NCBI RefSeq assembly: GCF_004167665.1
Contig: NZ_SEWE01000034.1
Location: 1-58,327 of the forward strand
Length of the DNA: 58,327 bases
Source of the DNA: Hymenobacter persicinus
GTDB lineage: Bacteria; Bacteroidota; Bacteroidia; Cytophagales; Hymenobacteraceae
Reading direction: 5' to 3'
Translations under genes and position numbers: made by a program
Notes under the pieces: generated by a model
What the model was told of the DNA's origin: nothing
The model's database searches: none
What the model saw: the letters and a program-made list of their open reading frames with translations, nothing else
Shown here: positions 40,622 to 48,915 of the stretch, piece after piece
How the letters are laid out: the number at the start of each line of letters is the position of its first letter
How positions within the stretch are numbered: the first letter of the stretch is position 1

Positions 40622-42628
40622 ATGCCGAATACCTTATTGCTTTCCCCGCCGCGCCGGCTGCTGAGCCTGGCGCTGCCGTTTCTGCTGCTGCTCGGACTGC
40701 GGCCCGTCTCCTGCGGGGGGCAGGAGGCCGACTCCTCCGAGGAAAAGAAGGCCCGGGTGGCCACCGTGCCGGCCGCCCGGCCCGCCGTGCCCAACGGCTA
40801 CTTCCTGTTCCCGATTAAGCCTGGCCAGCCCAACTTCCTGGCCGCCAGCATGGGCGAGCTGCGCCCCAACCACTTCCACGGCGGCCTCGACATCAAGACC
40901 GACGGCCGCACCGACCTGCCGGTGCACGCCTCCGCCGACGGCTACATTTCCCGGCTCAAGCAAAGCAGCTTCGGCTACGGCAACGTGCTCTACATCACCC
41001 ACCCCAACGGGCTGGTTACCGTGTACGGCCACCTCAACCGCTTCCTGGGACCCGTGGCCGCGGCTCTGCTGCACAAGCAGTACGAAAAGCAGAGCTACGA
41101 ACAGGAAATGTTCTTCGCCAAAGACCAGTTTCCGGTCAAGCGCGGCGAGGTTGTGGCGCTGTCGGGCAACACCGGGGGCTCAGCCGGCCCGCACGTGCAC
41201 TGGGAGGTGCGCGACGCCCAGGACAACCAGCTTAACCCCTTGCAGTGGGGCGGCTTTGCCGAAATACAGGACCACATTGCCCCTACCCTGCAGGCCTTTG
41301 CCGTGGAGCCCCTGACCATCGACGCCCGGGTGCTGGGCCGCTTCGACAAGGCCGTGTTCGTGCCCAAAAATGCCCCCGGCGCCGGCGTGGCCACCGTCTG
41401 GCCCGACACCATCACCGCCTTCGGCACGGTGGGCTTCCTGCTCCAGGCCTTCGACCGGTATGACAACGCCTGGAACAAAAACGGTCTGCAGAAGGTGGAA
41501 GTGAAGGTGAACGGGCAGCCGCTCTACGCCCACGTGGTCGACAACGTACCCTTCCCCACCGGCACCCGCACCGTGAACCAGCACGTGGACTACGAGTGGA
41601 TGATGACCCAGGGCCGCACTTTGCAGAAGCTGTTCGTCGACGATGGCAACGCCCTGACCATGTACACCACCGGCCCCTCCAAAGGCAAGCTGCGGGTGGA
41701 AGCCGGCAAAGTGTACACCGTGGAAGTCAGCATGAGTGACTCCTACGGTAATGCCACCCCGCTCACCTTCGTGCTGCGCGGGCAACAGCCGCAGTACACC
41801 AAAACCCGCAGCGCGGCGGTGAAAAGGCCGGCGTTGCGCTACGAGGTGACCCGCAACATTCTTAAGGTCATTGCCGCCGACCCCGACACGGCCCGGCAGG
41901 GTGCCAACGCGGTGCTGCTGCGCGGCAACCGCCGCCTAGAGCTCCGGCCCAGCTACACCACCCAGAGCCAGAACGTGTACCTCTACGATTTGCGCGCCGG
42001 CCTGCCCGACTCCGTGCAGTTCGGCTCCGTCACGAAGCGCTTCGACCGGCAGGCCCTGATTCCGGCCGGCACCGAGCAGGGCTTTGCCGACAACTTCGTC
42101 AACCTGAGCTTTGCGCCCCAGACCCTGTTTGACACGCTCTACCTGCAAACCAGCTACAAGGACGGCCTCTGGACCGTGCAGAACCCGCGCCAGTCGTTGT
42201 ATCTGCCCCTGCGCGTGACGCTCAAGCCCACCACCGACGTACCCGACAAGGAGCATTCGGCGGTGTACTCGGTGAATGCCCGCGGCGGCCGGGCCTACGT
42301 GGGCGGCAAGTGGGATGGCAACCAGATTACCTTCCCGGCCAAGACCTTCGGGCAGTTCCGCATCTTCGCCGATACCATTGCGCCCTCGGCCCGCCTCGTG
42401 AGCCGGGGCGCGGCCGGCCTCGTGTTCCAGGTCGGCGACAACCTCTCGGGCCTGGCCAGCTACCAGCTCATGATTGGCGGCCGGTTCCGGCTCTTGCGCT
42501 ACGAGTACAAGAACTCTACCCTGTTCACCGAGCGCCAGGACACCGTGGGCCCGCCCCTGCGCGGCCCCGCCACGCTGCGCCTCACCGACCAGGCCGGCAA
42601 TGAGAAAGTCATCAACCTGAATCTGTAA
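40622..42628 (+). CDS. M23-family peptidoglycan endopeptidase, exported
   Basis: A 668-residue exported protein. The signal ends in RPVSCGG (possible lipidated Cys31). The LytM/M23 domain shows the zinc motifs HGGLD (86-90, HxxxD) and HVHWEV (191-196, HxH) and is therefore likely catalytic. A long C-terminal beta-rich region (about 230-668) contains immunoglobulin-like strands (DNLSGLASYQLMIGGRFRLL), as in Bacteroidota peptidases that act at the cell wall. The ATG at 40622 is preferred to TTG at 40610. TCCGTTTG at 40574-40581 is a one-mismatch -7 box. A hairpin terminator follows. Confidence 0.9.
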   Translation: MPNTLLLSPPRRLLSLALPFLLLLGLRPVSCGGQEADSSEEKKARVATVPAARPAVPNGYFLFPIKPGQPNFLAASMGELRPNHFHGGLDIKTDGRTDLPVHASADGYISRLKQSSFGYGNVLYITHPNGLVTVYGHLNRFLGPVAAALLHKQYEKQSYEQEMFFAKDQFPVKRGEVVALSGNTGGSAGPHVHWEVRDAQDNQLNPLQWGGFAEIQDHIAPTLQAFAVEPLTIDARVLGRFDKAVFVPKNAPGAGVATVWPDTITAFGTVGFLLQAFDRYDNAWNKNGLQKVEVKVNGQPLYAHVVDNVPFPTGTRTVNQHVDYEWMMTQGRTLQKLFVDDGNALTMYTTGPSKGKLRVEAGKVYTVEVSMSDSYGNATPLTFVLRGQQPQYTKTRSAAVKRPALRYEVTRNILKVIAADPDTARQGANAVLLRGNRRLELRPSYTTQSQNVYLYDLRAGLPDSVQFGSVTKRFDRQALIPAGTEQGFADNFVNLSFAPQTLFDTLYLQTSYKDGLWTVQNPRQSLYLPLRVTLKPTTDVPDKEHSAVYSVNARGGRAYVGGKWDGNQITFPAKTFGQFRIFADTIAPSARLVSRGAAGLVFQVGDNLSGLASYQLMIGGRFRLLRYEYKNSTLFTERQDTVGPPLRGPATLRLTDQAGNEKVINLNL

Positions 42629-42631
42629 CAC

Positions 42632-42665
42632 AAAAAAGCCGGCCCCGCGAAGGGCCGGCTTTTTT
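42632..42665. terminator. bidirectional terminator, M23 / PKD genes
   Basis: An 8-bp stem (GCCGGCCC at 42638-42645 with 42652-42659), flanked by A6 and T6, lies between convergent genes. Confidence 0.88.
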
Positions 42666-42709
42666 GTTGGGTTGAACACCGCCCGGGCGAGCTTGCTGGG
42701 CGCGGCAGG

Positions 42710-43459
42710 CTACAGCAACGTTTCGTAGGATACGACTACGTTCCAGGGGCCGGGACTGCCGACAGGTCCTTGGAACGTGTAGGTGCCCCGCCCCAGCTCG
42801 TCGCGGACCGGCGCCGGCACATCGGTCGTTTTCCACTGGTACATCACGTCGTAGGCACTGAAACTACCGGGCCCGTCCATATCTACCATGAGCAGGTCGA
42901 AGCGGCCGGGCACAATCTCCCGGTTGCCTAACGTCAGGGTCGTGAAAGAAGAGGTAAAGGGCAGCTGTGCGGGCTGCAGGTTGCTGAGCGGCACGGTACC
43001 CACCCACCCCTGCGGCAGGCTGTAGCGTAAGCTCACGTCGGGCCCGGTGCCGTCGTCGTCCCAGGGCAGGCCCCAGTTATTGACGAAGCTCAGACCGGCC
43101 AGCTTGATTTCTTTTACGTAGCGCTTCCCGACTTTGATGGTTTGCTCGAGCGTACTGGCTTTGCCCTCGGCATCATAGGCCAGCAGCCGTACCGTGTAAG
43201 TGCCCTTGCTCGGGTATTTGATGGTAGGACTTGTGGCAATGGAAGCCTGCCCATCGCCGAAGTCCCATTCGTAGCGGACCGCGTTTTTGGAAGCATTGGT
43301 AAACGTGATGTTTTCCTGCTCGGCGGCTACGTTCCATTGGGCCGTAAAGGCGGCAGTGGCCGCGCTGGGAGTAACTTTGGGACCGGCGGGCTGGGCATTT
43401 TCTTCTTTGGAGCAGGCCAACGTGCCCACCAATGCCAGGCTAAGTATGATTTTTTTCAT
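42710..43459 (-). CDS. PKD-domain lipoprotein
   Basis: A 249-residue lipoprotein with Cys16 (VGTLACSKEE). Residues about 35-110 form a PKD domain (NAVRYEWDFGDGQAS, then KGTYTVRLLAYD). The C-terminal half is a beta-rich domain of unknown type (FDLLMVDMDGPGSFSAYDVM). PKD modules usually mediate carbohydrate or protein contacts at the surface, so this may be an adhesion or substrate-binding lipoprotein. The mature part after the lipobox is Glu/Asn/Pro-rich. TATATTTA (43474-43467, minus) is a weak -7 box close to the start. Confidence 0.85.
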   Translation of the reverse strand: MKKIILSLALVGTLACSKEENAQPAGPKVTPSAATAAFTAQWNVAAEQENITFTNASKNAVRYEWDFGDGQASIATSPTIKYPSKGTYTVRLLAYDAEGKASTLEQTIKVGKRYVKEIKLAGLSFVNNWGLPWDDDGTGPDVSLRYSLPQGWVGTVPLSNLQPAQLPFTSSFTTLTLGNREIVPGRFDLLMVDMDGPGSFSAYDVMYQWKTTDVPAPVRDELGRGTYTFQGPVGSPGPWNVVVSYETLL

Positions 43460-43637
43460 ACAGTTTTAAATATAGAGTTGATAAACAGATAGAATATACT
43501 GCGGGTAAGCTACGTAGATTTTCTGATCATCCCATTGCTGGCGGTCTTTATTTTAATTGCTTGTCAGCAGGCTCTCAACCAGATACCCTCCGCCCGATTT
43601 ACTGCGTAGAGAGTAGTTCTATTCACTTCGCACTCCC

Positions 43638-44228
43638 ATGCCCGCCAAGAAAAACCTGCTCAAGCGCCCCCAACCCGCATTATATACCGCTGCTGCCGCC
43701 CTGGTCGGGACCGGCGTGGCCGCTTTCGTGTACGCCAAGCGCCGCCTGCGAACCGAGCTGCCCACCGTGCCCCACGTGGACGTGCACCGCTATATGGGCC
43801 TCTGGTACGAGGTGGCTCGCTTGCCCACCCGCTACGAAAAGGATTGCCAGCACGTGACGGCCGAGTACCGCCTGATGCCCGACGGCAAGGTGAGCGTGCT
43901 CAACACCTGTCACAAGCACGAGCTGGAGGGCCCCGTCGAAAAGGTTAAGGGCACGGCCCGCGTGGTCGACAAGACGACCAATGCCAAGCTTAAAGTCAGC
44001 TTCTTCTGGCCCTTCGAGGGCGACTACTGGATTCTGGACCTCGACCACCACGACTACCAGTATGCCCTCGTGGGCGAGCCGGGCCGCAAGAACCTCTGGA
44101 TCCTGAGCCGCAAGCCCCACTTGGAGCGCGCCTGGCGCGACCAGCTCGTGGCCAAGGGCCGGGAGCTGGGATTCCCGGTGGAAAACCTCATTTTTACGGG
44201 CCAACCCGTAACCGAACCCGACGCATGA
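43638..44228 (+). CDS. lipocalin-family protein (Blc-like)
   Basis: A 196-residue bacterial lipocalin. One N-terminal membrane helix (about residues 15-33, PALYTAAAALVGTGVAAFVY) anchors it. The beta-barrel begins with YMGLWYEVARLPTRYEKDC, the lipocalin GxWYE signature, and contains LVGEPGRKNLWILSR, the second structurally conserved region. Family members bind fatty acids or lysophospholipids at the envelope. The TM anchor replaces the usual lipobox of Blc. Its stop overlaps the start of bcp by 4 nt (ATGA), so the two are translationally coupled, which suggests a joint role in lipid or peroxide stress. Confidence 0.9.
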   Translation: MPAKKNLLKRPQPALYTAAAALVGTGVAAFVYAKRRLRTELPTVPHVDVHRYMGLWYEVARLPTRYEKDCQHVTAEYRLMPDGKVSVLNTCHKHELEGPVEKVKGTARVVDKTTNAKLKVSFFWPFEGDYWILDLDHHDYQYALVGEPGRKNLWILSRKPHLERAWRDQLVAKGRELGFPVENLIFTGQPVTEPDA

Positions 44229-44671
44229 CCCTTACTGCCGGCTCCCCCGCCCCCGATTTTGAAGCCCTCGACCAGGACGGCAACCTCATCCGCCTGCGCG
44301 ACCTACGGGGCAAAAAGGTGGCCCTGTACTTCTACCCCAAAGACGACACGCCCGGCTGCACCGCCCAGGCCTGCAACCTGCGCGACCACCAAGCCGAGCT
44401 GACGGCCGGCAACGTGCAGGTTATCGGCGTGAGCGTGGACGGGGAGAAGTCCCACAAGAAGTTTGTCATGAAGTACGAGCTGCCCTTCCCGCTGCTGGTC
44501 GATACGGAGAAGAAAATCGTGGAGGCCTACGGGGTGTGGCAGGAGAAGTCGATGTACGGCCGCAAGTACATGGGCACCATGCGCACCACCTTCCTGATCG
44601 ACGAAAACGGCCTTATCGAGAAGATCATCGAGAAGGTCGACACCAAAAACCACGCGGCCCAGTTGCTGTAG
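44225..44671 (+). CDS. bcp: thioredoxin-dependent thiol peroxidase (Bcp)
   Basis: A 148-residue peroxiredoxin of the BCP/PrxQ group, reducing hydrogen peroxide and organic hydroperoxides with thioredoxin as electron donor. The peroxidatic Cys45 lies in PKDDTPGCTAQAC, and Cys50 five residues later is the resolving cysteine of the alpha2-helix 2-Cys type. The thioredoxin-fold strand GVSVDGEKSHKKF and the C-terminal TTFLIDENGLI are typical. Length is normal. It is coupled to the upstream lipocalin gene and ends at a terminator. Confidence 0.95.
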   Translation: MTLTAGSPAPDFEALDQDGNLIRLRDLRGKKVALYFYPKDDTPGCTAQACNLRDHQAELTAGNVQVIGVSVDGEKSHKKFVMKYELPFPLLVDTEKKIVEAYGVWQEKSMYGRKYMGTMRTTFLIDENGLIEKIIEKVDTKNHAAQLL

Positions 44672-44694
44672 CCTGGCGGGCCGCCCCGCTCCCG

Positions 44695-44725
44695 AAGCCC
44701 AGCCGAACCCTTCGGCTGGGCTTTT
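44695..44725 (+). terminator. terminator of the lipocalin-bcp unit
   Basis: A 13-bp perfect stem (AAGCCCAGCCGAA at 44695-44707 with 44711-44723), ending in a short T run. Confidence 0.8.
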
Positions 44726-44865
44726 GGCTGTATGGAGCCCGCGGAAAGGCGGTGAATGCGCCTTATTTCCGGCGGGCATGCACCCGGTCGGGCGGCGCCA
44801 ACTTCCCGTTCGGTGCCTTCGCCAAGAACCTTACCATTGCCCTACAAACCTCCTACTCACTCCCC

Positions 44866-45771
44866 ATGTCCCAGGACGCTTCCCTTTCTCAGCATTCTAC
44901 TTCGGCACCCTCCGCCCCCCAAGCCCCCAAGAGCATTGCCGAGCTCAAGCAAATTGCCGCCCAGGTGCGCCGCGACATCGTGCGCATGGTGCACGCCGTC
45001 AACTCCGGCCATCCCGGCGGCTCGCTGGGCTGCACCGACCTGCTCGTGGCACTGTATTTCCGCATCATGAAGCATGACCCGAGCTTTCAGATGGACGGCA
45101 AGGGCGAAGACCTGTTTTTCCTCTCCAACGGCCACATTTCGCCGGTCCTGTACTCGGTGCTGGCCCGCGCGGGCTACTTCCCGGTCAGTGAGCTGAGCAC
45201 CTTCCGCAAGCTCAACTCCCGTTTGCAGGGCCACCCGGCCACCCACGAGCACCTGCCCGGCATCCGCATTGCCTCGGGCTCGTTGGGCCAGGGTCTGAGC
45301 GTGGCGACTGGCACGGCCCAGGCTAAAAAACTCAATGGCGACGACCGGCGCGTGTACGTGCTCATGGGCGACGGGGAGCTGGAAGAAGGCCAGGTGTGGG
45401 AAGCGGCCATGTACGCCCCCCACCACAAGGTCGACAACCTGATTGCCATCGTGGACCGCAACGGTCAGCAGATTGACGGCAGCACCGACGAAATCGGGGG
45501 CCTGGGCAACCTGCGCGCCAAGTTCGAGGCTTTCGGCTGGCGCGTGCTCGAAGCCGACGGCAACCAGTTTGAAACCCTGCTCCCGGCCCTGGAAGAAGCC
45601 AACTCCCTCTGTGGCCAAGGCGTGCCGGTGATGCTGCTCATGGACACTCAGATGGGCTACGGCGTCGACTTCATGATGGGCTCCCACAAGTGGCACGGTG
45701 TGGCCCCCAACGACGAGCAGCTCGAAAAGGCGCTCCAGCAGCTGATGGTGGAAACCTACGGCGACTACTAG
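44866..45771 (+). CDS. transketolase, N-terminal (TPP-binding) subunit
   Basis: A 301-residue protein equivalent to the pyrophosphate-binding half of transketolase, which transfers two-carbon units between sugar phosphates in the non-oxidative pentose phosphate pathway. Visible: VNSGHPGGSLGCTDLL, GSLGQGLSVATGTA, and the TPP-binding MGDGELEEGQVWEA. The frame is open much further upstream, but the domain begins soon after ATG 44866. The matching C-terminal half is not adjacent: two unrelated genes lie between (45841-47829). This makes it a split transketolase with an interrupted operon. Confidence 0.93.
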   Translation: MSQDASLSQHSTSAPSAPQAPKSIAELKQIAAQVRRDIVRMVHAVNSGHPGGSLGCTDLLVALYFRIMKHDPSFQMDGKGEDLFFLSNGHISPVLYSVLARAGYFPVSELSTFRKLNSRLQGHPATHEHLPGIRIASGSLGQGLSVATGTAQAKKLNGDDRRVYVLMGDGELEEGQVWEAAMYAPHHKVDNLIAIVDRNGQQIDGSTDEIGGLGNLRAKFEAFGWRVLEADGNQFETLLPALEEANSLCGQGVPVMLLMDTQMGYGVDFMMGSHKWHGVAPNDEQLEKALQQLMVETYGDY

Positions 45772-45840
45772 ACCTCTTTTTTACGCACGCGCTTCGGCGG
45801 CTGACCTTTCCGGGCCGGCCGCCGGGCAGTAGGCTGGTTT

Positions 45841-47241
45841 ATGCGTCCTCTGGTGTATTTGCGGTGGATTGTCCTGCTGAGTAGCCTGCTGCTCGGCCTA
45901 CCGACGCATGCCCAGAATGCCGAGCCCGAGAGGCCCAAGACCACCCGCATCCTGTTCGTGCTCGACGCCTCGGGCTCGATGATGGCGCCCTGGGAAGGCC
46001 GCCCGCGCTGGGACGTGGCCCGCAGCCTGCTCTCGAAGATGGTGGACTCGCTCAACGCCTACCCCAATCTGCAATTGGGGCTGCGGGCCTACGGGCACCA
46101 GCACCCCAACTCCGAGAACAACTGCGAGGATTCGAAGCTGGAAGTGCCCTTCGCGCCCAAAAATGCCAAGGCTATCAAGGCCCGGCTGGCCACGCTCAAA
46201 GCCCAGGGCAACACGCCCATCACCTACTCGATTCTGCAGTCGGCCAATGACTTTCCGGTGGACAAGTCGTCGCGCAACGTGCTGATTCTGATTACCGACG
46301 GGCTCGAATCGTGCAAGGGCGACCCGTGCGCTACCTCGGTGGCGTTGCAGCGCAAGCACGTGTTTCTGCGCCCGTTCATCATCGGGCTGGGCGCCGAGCG
46401 GGACTTCGGCAAGCAGCTTGAATGCCTGGGCCAGTACTACAACGCGGCCGACGTGAGCACCTTCCGCACCATCCTCGACAACGTCATTTCCCAGACCCTG
46501 ACCAAAACCACGGTCAGCGTCAACCTGACCGACGAGGCCGGCAAGCCGGTGGAAAGCAACGTGAATATGACGTTCGTCAACAACGTGACCGAGACGCCGG
46601 AGTACAACTACGTGCACTACCGCGACGCCCAGGGCAAGGCCGACGTGCTCGACATCGACGCCCTGCAGAGCTACGATCTGGTCATCAACACCGTGCCGCC
46701 AGTGCGCCAGCAGAATCTGCCCATCAAGCCCGGCAAGGCCAACGTGCTGACCTACAAAACGCCCCAGGGCACGCTGAGCCTGCAGTCACCGAACATTTCG
46801 CCTAACCCCTACGGCAAGGTGGACGCGGTGGTGCGGGCCCAGGGCAGCGCCGCGACGGTGGTCAGCCTACCCTTTGGCACGAAGCAAAAGCTGCTGGCCG
46901 GCAACTACGAGGTGGAACTGCTAACCCTGCCCCGCATCGTGCGCCGCATCAGCATCCGGCAGGGCCAGGAAACGGCCGTCACCTACGACGCCCCCGGGGC
47001 CCTGAACATCGTCACGGATTTGAAAGGCTACGGCAGCATCTACCGGCTCAACAACGACGAGTCGCAGACCTGGGTGTATAACCTGCCCGAGGGCAGCAGC
47101 AAAATCAACCTGCCCATGCAGCCCGGGGCCTACCGACTGGTATTTCGCACCCGCACGGCCACCGGCAGCAAGTTCACCGACGTGCGCAACTTTTCCATCC
47201 GCAGCGGGCAAACCAGCTCGGTGAGCATGTTTAGTAAGTAA
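45841..47241 (+). CDS. secreted von Willebrand factor A domain protein
   Basis: A 466-residue protein with a signal peptide (to about residue 24, THAQ) and a vWA domain. The metal-ion-dependent adhesion site is complete: DASGSM (42-47), a Thr in GNTPITYS and Asp in LITDGLES. The C-terminal half (from about 225) is made of repeated beta-domains (VSVNLTDEAGKPVESNVNMT, then TYKTPQGTLSLQ), possibly carboxypeptidase-regulatory-like or Ig-like. It likely binds protein or ligand in the periplasm or on the surface. It starts 69 nt after the transketolase N-terminal gene and is followed after 6 nt by a small membrane protein. Confidence 0.88.
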   Translation: MRPLVYLRWIVLLSSLLLGLPTHAQNAEPERPKTTRILFVLDASGSMMAPWEGRPRWDVARSLLSKMVDSLNAYPNLQLGLRAYGHQHPNSENNCEDSKLEVPFAPKNAKAIKARLATLKAQGNTPITYSILQSANDFPVDKSSRNVLILITDGLESCKGDPCATSVALQRKHVFLRPFIIGLGAERDFGKQLECLGQYYNAADVSTFRTILDNVISQTLTKTTVSVNLTDEAGKPVESNVNMTFVNNVTETPEYNYVHYRDAQGKADVLDIDALQSYDLVINTVPPVRQQNLPIKPGKANVLTYKTPQGTLSLQSPNISPNPYGKVDAVVRAQGSAATVVSLPFGTKQKLLAGNYEVELLTLPRIVRRISIRQGQETAVTYDAPGALNIVTDLKGYGSIYRLNNDESQTWVYNLPEGSSKINLPMQPGAYRLVFRTRTATGSKFTDVRNFSIRSGQTSSVSMFSK

Positions 47242-47247
47242 CCACCC

Positions 47248-47829
47248 ATGAGAAAAGCCTTTAAGCTGCTGGAAATAACTTTCGCCGCCGTTGCGCTGGT
47301 AGGGCTGGTTATGCGAATTTCCCTGCTTAAAGGCGGTGACTTTCTGCTGGTGCTCAGCCTGGGGTTATTGTCGGTACTGTATTTTGCGGGTGGCTATTTT
47401 CAGGGCTCCCCAAACCTAAAGTCAGCTGACGGTCCGGCAACGGAGGGCGCGGCGGTGAAAATCTGGGGCGGCATTCTGTTCTCAACGGGCATTGTGGGCG
47501 TGGCCGGCACCCTGCTTTTCTGGCAGGGCTTCGGTTTGCACCTACTCATTGGGCTGTTTGGCAGCCTGGCTTTGCTACTGGGGCTGTTTCTGACCGCCCG
47601 TAAGTCCAATGGCCCGGTGGCCAGCGCAGTTTTCAACCGGGGCGCCATCATTGCCCTGCTGTGTGCCGCCGTGTGGCTGGTGCCCAAAGCCACGCTGTTC
47701 GGCCTGTTTCACCGCGACGACCCACAGTTGGTCGAGAAGTGGAACGGCGTGCAGCAACACCCCAAGGATCCAGTTTACCAAGCTGACTTCGACGCGTACC
47801 GGCGTCAGAAGTACTCTTCATCCAAGTAA
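47248..47829 (+). CDS. small membrane protein (GldL-like N-terminal pattern)
   Basis: A 193-residue protein with four predicted membrane helices in two pairs (about 7-27 and 32-50; 70-90 and 95-115), plus one further hydrophobic stretch near 130-145, and a soluble Lys/Asp-rich tail. The first 50 residues resemble a pattern in Bacteroidota membrane proteins including GldL and its relatives (two helices around a Lys-Gly-Gly turn, here LLKGGD instead of the usual HWPG). Function is unknown. It is 6 nt after the vWA gene and 19 nt before the transketolase C-terminal gene, so it is probably in the same transcript. Confidence 0.75.
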   Translation: MRKAFKLLEITFAAVALVGLVMRISLLKGGDFLLVLSLGLLSVLYFAGGYFQGSPNLKSADGPATEGAAVKIWGGILFSTGIVGVAGTLLFWQGFGLHLLIGLFGSLALLLGLFLTARKSNGPVASAVFNRGAIIALLCAAVWLVPKATLFGLFHRDDPQLVEKWNGVQQHPKDPVYQADFDAYRRQKYSSSK

Positions 47830-47848
47830 AAATTCTCACTCCCCATAC

Positions 47849-48808
47849 ATGAAAGACTTCCCCTACACCGAATCAAAAGACACCCGCTCCGGCTTTGGCG
47901 TGGGTTTGCACGAGCTGGGCAAAACCAACCCTAACGTGGTAGCCCTCACCGCCGACCTGACCGGCTCGCTCAAGATGGACGCCTTTAAAAAGGATTTCCC
48001 CGAGCGTTTCTTCCAGGTCGGCATTGCCGAAGCCAACATGATGGGCCTCGCGGCGGGCATGACCATCGGGGGCAAAATCCCGTTCACGGGCACCTTCGCC
48101 AACTTCAGCACCGGCCGCGTCTACGACCAGATCCGCCAGAGCATTGCCTACTCGGGCAAGAACGTGAAGATCTGTGCCTCCCACGCCGGCGTAACCCTGG
48201 GCGAGGACGGCGCCACCCACCAGATTCTGGAAGACGTGGGCATGATGAAGATGCTGCCCCACATGTGCGTCATCAACCCCTGCGACTTCAACCAGACCAA
48301 GGCGGCCACCATCGCCATTGCCGACTACGAGGGCCCGGTGTACCTGCGCTTCGGCCGCCCGGTGGTGCCCAACTTCACCCCCGCCGACCAGAAATTTGAA
48401 ATCGGCAAGGCCGTCATGCTCAACGAGGGTGCCGACGTGAGCATCTTTGCCACCGGTCACCTGGTCTGGAAAGCCATCCTGGCCGGCCATATTCTGGCGG
48501 AGAAAGGCATCGACGTGGAAATCATCAACATCCACACCATCAAGCCCCTCGACGCCCAGGCCATCCTGACCTCGGCCCGCAAGACCCGCTGCGTAGTGAC
48601 GGCCGAAGAGCACCAGATGAACGGCGGCCTCGGCGACTCCGTAGCCCAATTGCTGGCCCGCGAGGAGCCCCTGCCCCTGGAAATGGTGGCCGTCAACGAC
48701 TCCTTCGGCGAGTCCGGCACTCCCGACCAGCTCATGGAGAAATACGGCCTGATGGAAAACGACATCGTGAAGGCCGTGGAGAAAGTGCTGGCCCGCAAGG
48801 CGAAGTAG
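47849..48808 (+). CDS. transketolase, C-terminal (pyrimidine-binding) subunit
   Basis: A 319-residue protein with the pyrimidine and C-terminal domains of transketolase. Seen: the catalytic Glu in FFQVGIAEANMMGLAAGM, SHAGVTLGEDGATHQ, YLRFGRPVVP, and AEEHQMNGGLGDSVA. It pairs with the N-terminal subunit at 44866-45771 to form the heterotetrameric enzyme. ATG 47849 is chosen; the longer frame overlaps the small membrane protein gene. A hairpin terminator closes this four-gene run. Confidence 0.94.
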   Translation: MKDFPYTESKDTRSGFGVGLHELGKTNPNVVALTADLTGSLKMDAFKKDFPERFFQVGIAEANMMGLAAGMTIGGKIPFTGTFANFSTGRVYDQIRQSIAYSGKNVKICASHAGVTLGEDGATHQILEDVGMMKMLPHMCVINPCDFNQTKAATIAIADYEGPVYLRFGRPVVPNFTPADQKFEIGKAVMLNEGADVSIFATGHLVWKAILAGHILAEKGIDVEIINIHTIKPLDAQAILTSARKTRCVVTAEEHQMNGGLGDSVAQLLAREEPLPLEMVAVNDSFGESGTPDQLMEKYGLMENDIVKAVEKVLARKAK

Positions 48809-48826
48809 GTTTTTCCGGCAGTACTC

Positions 48827-48866
48827 AAAAAAGCCCCGGTTGCGCGCTGCAGCCGGGGCTTTTTTT
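48827..48866. terminator. bidirectional terminator, transketolase / ClC genes
   Basis: A 9-bp stem (AAGCCCCGG at 48831-48839 with 48853-48861), flanked by A and T runs, lies between convergent genes. Confidence 0.88.
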
Positions 48867-48915
48867 CGGGCTACACCCGGTAAAGCAGGTTGAAGTAGGC
48901 GCTAGGCCACGTCCG

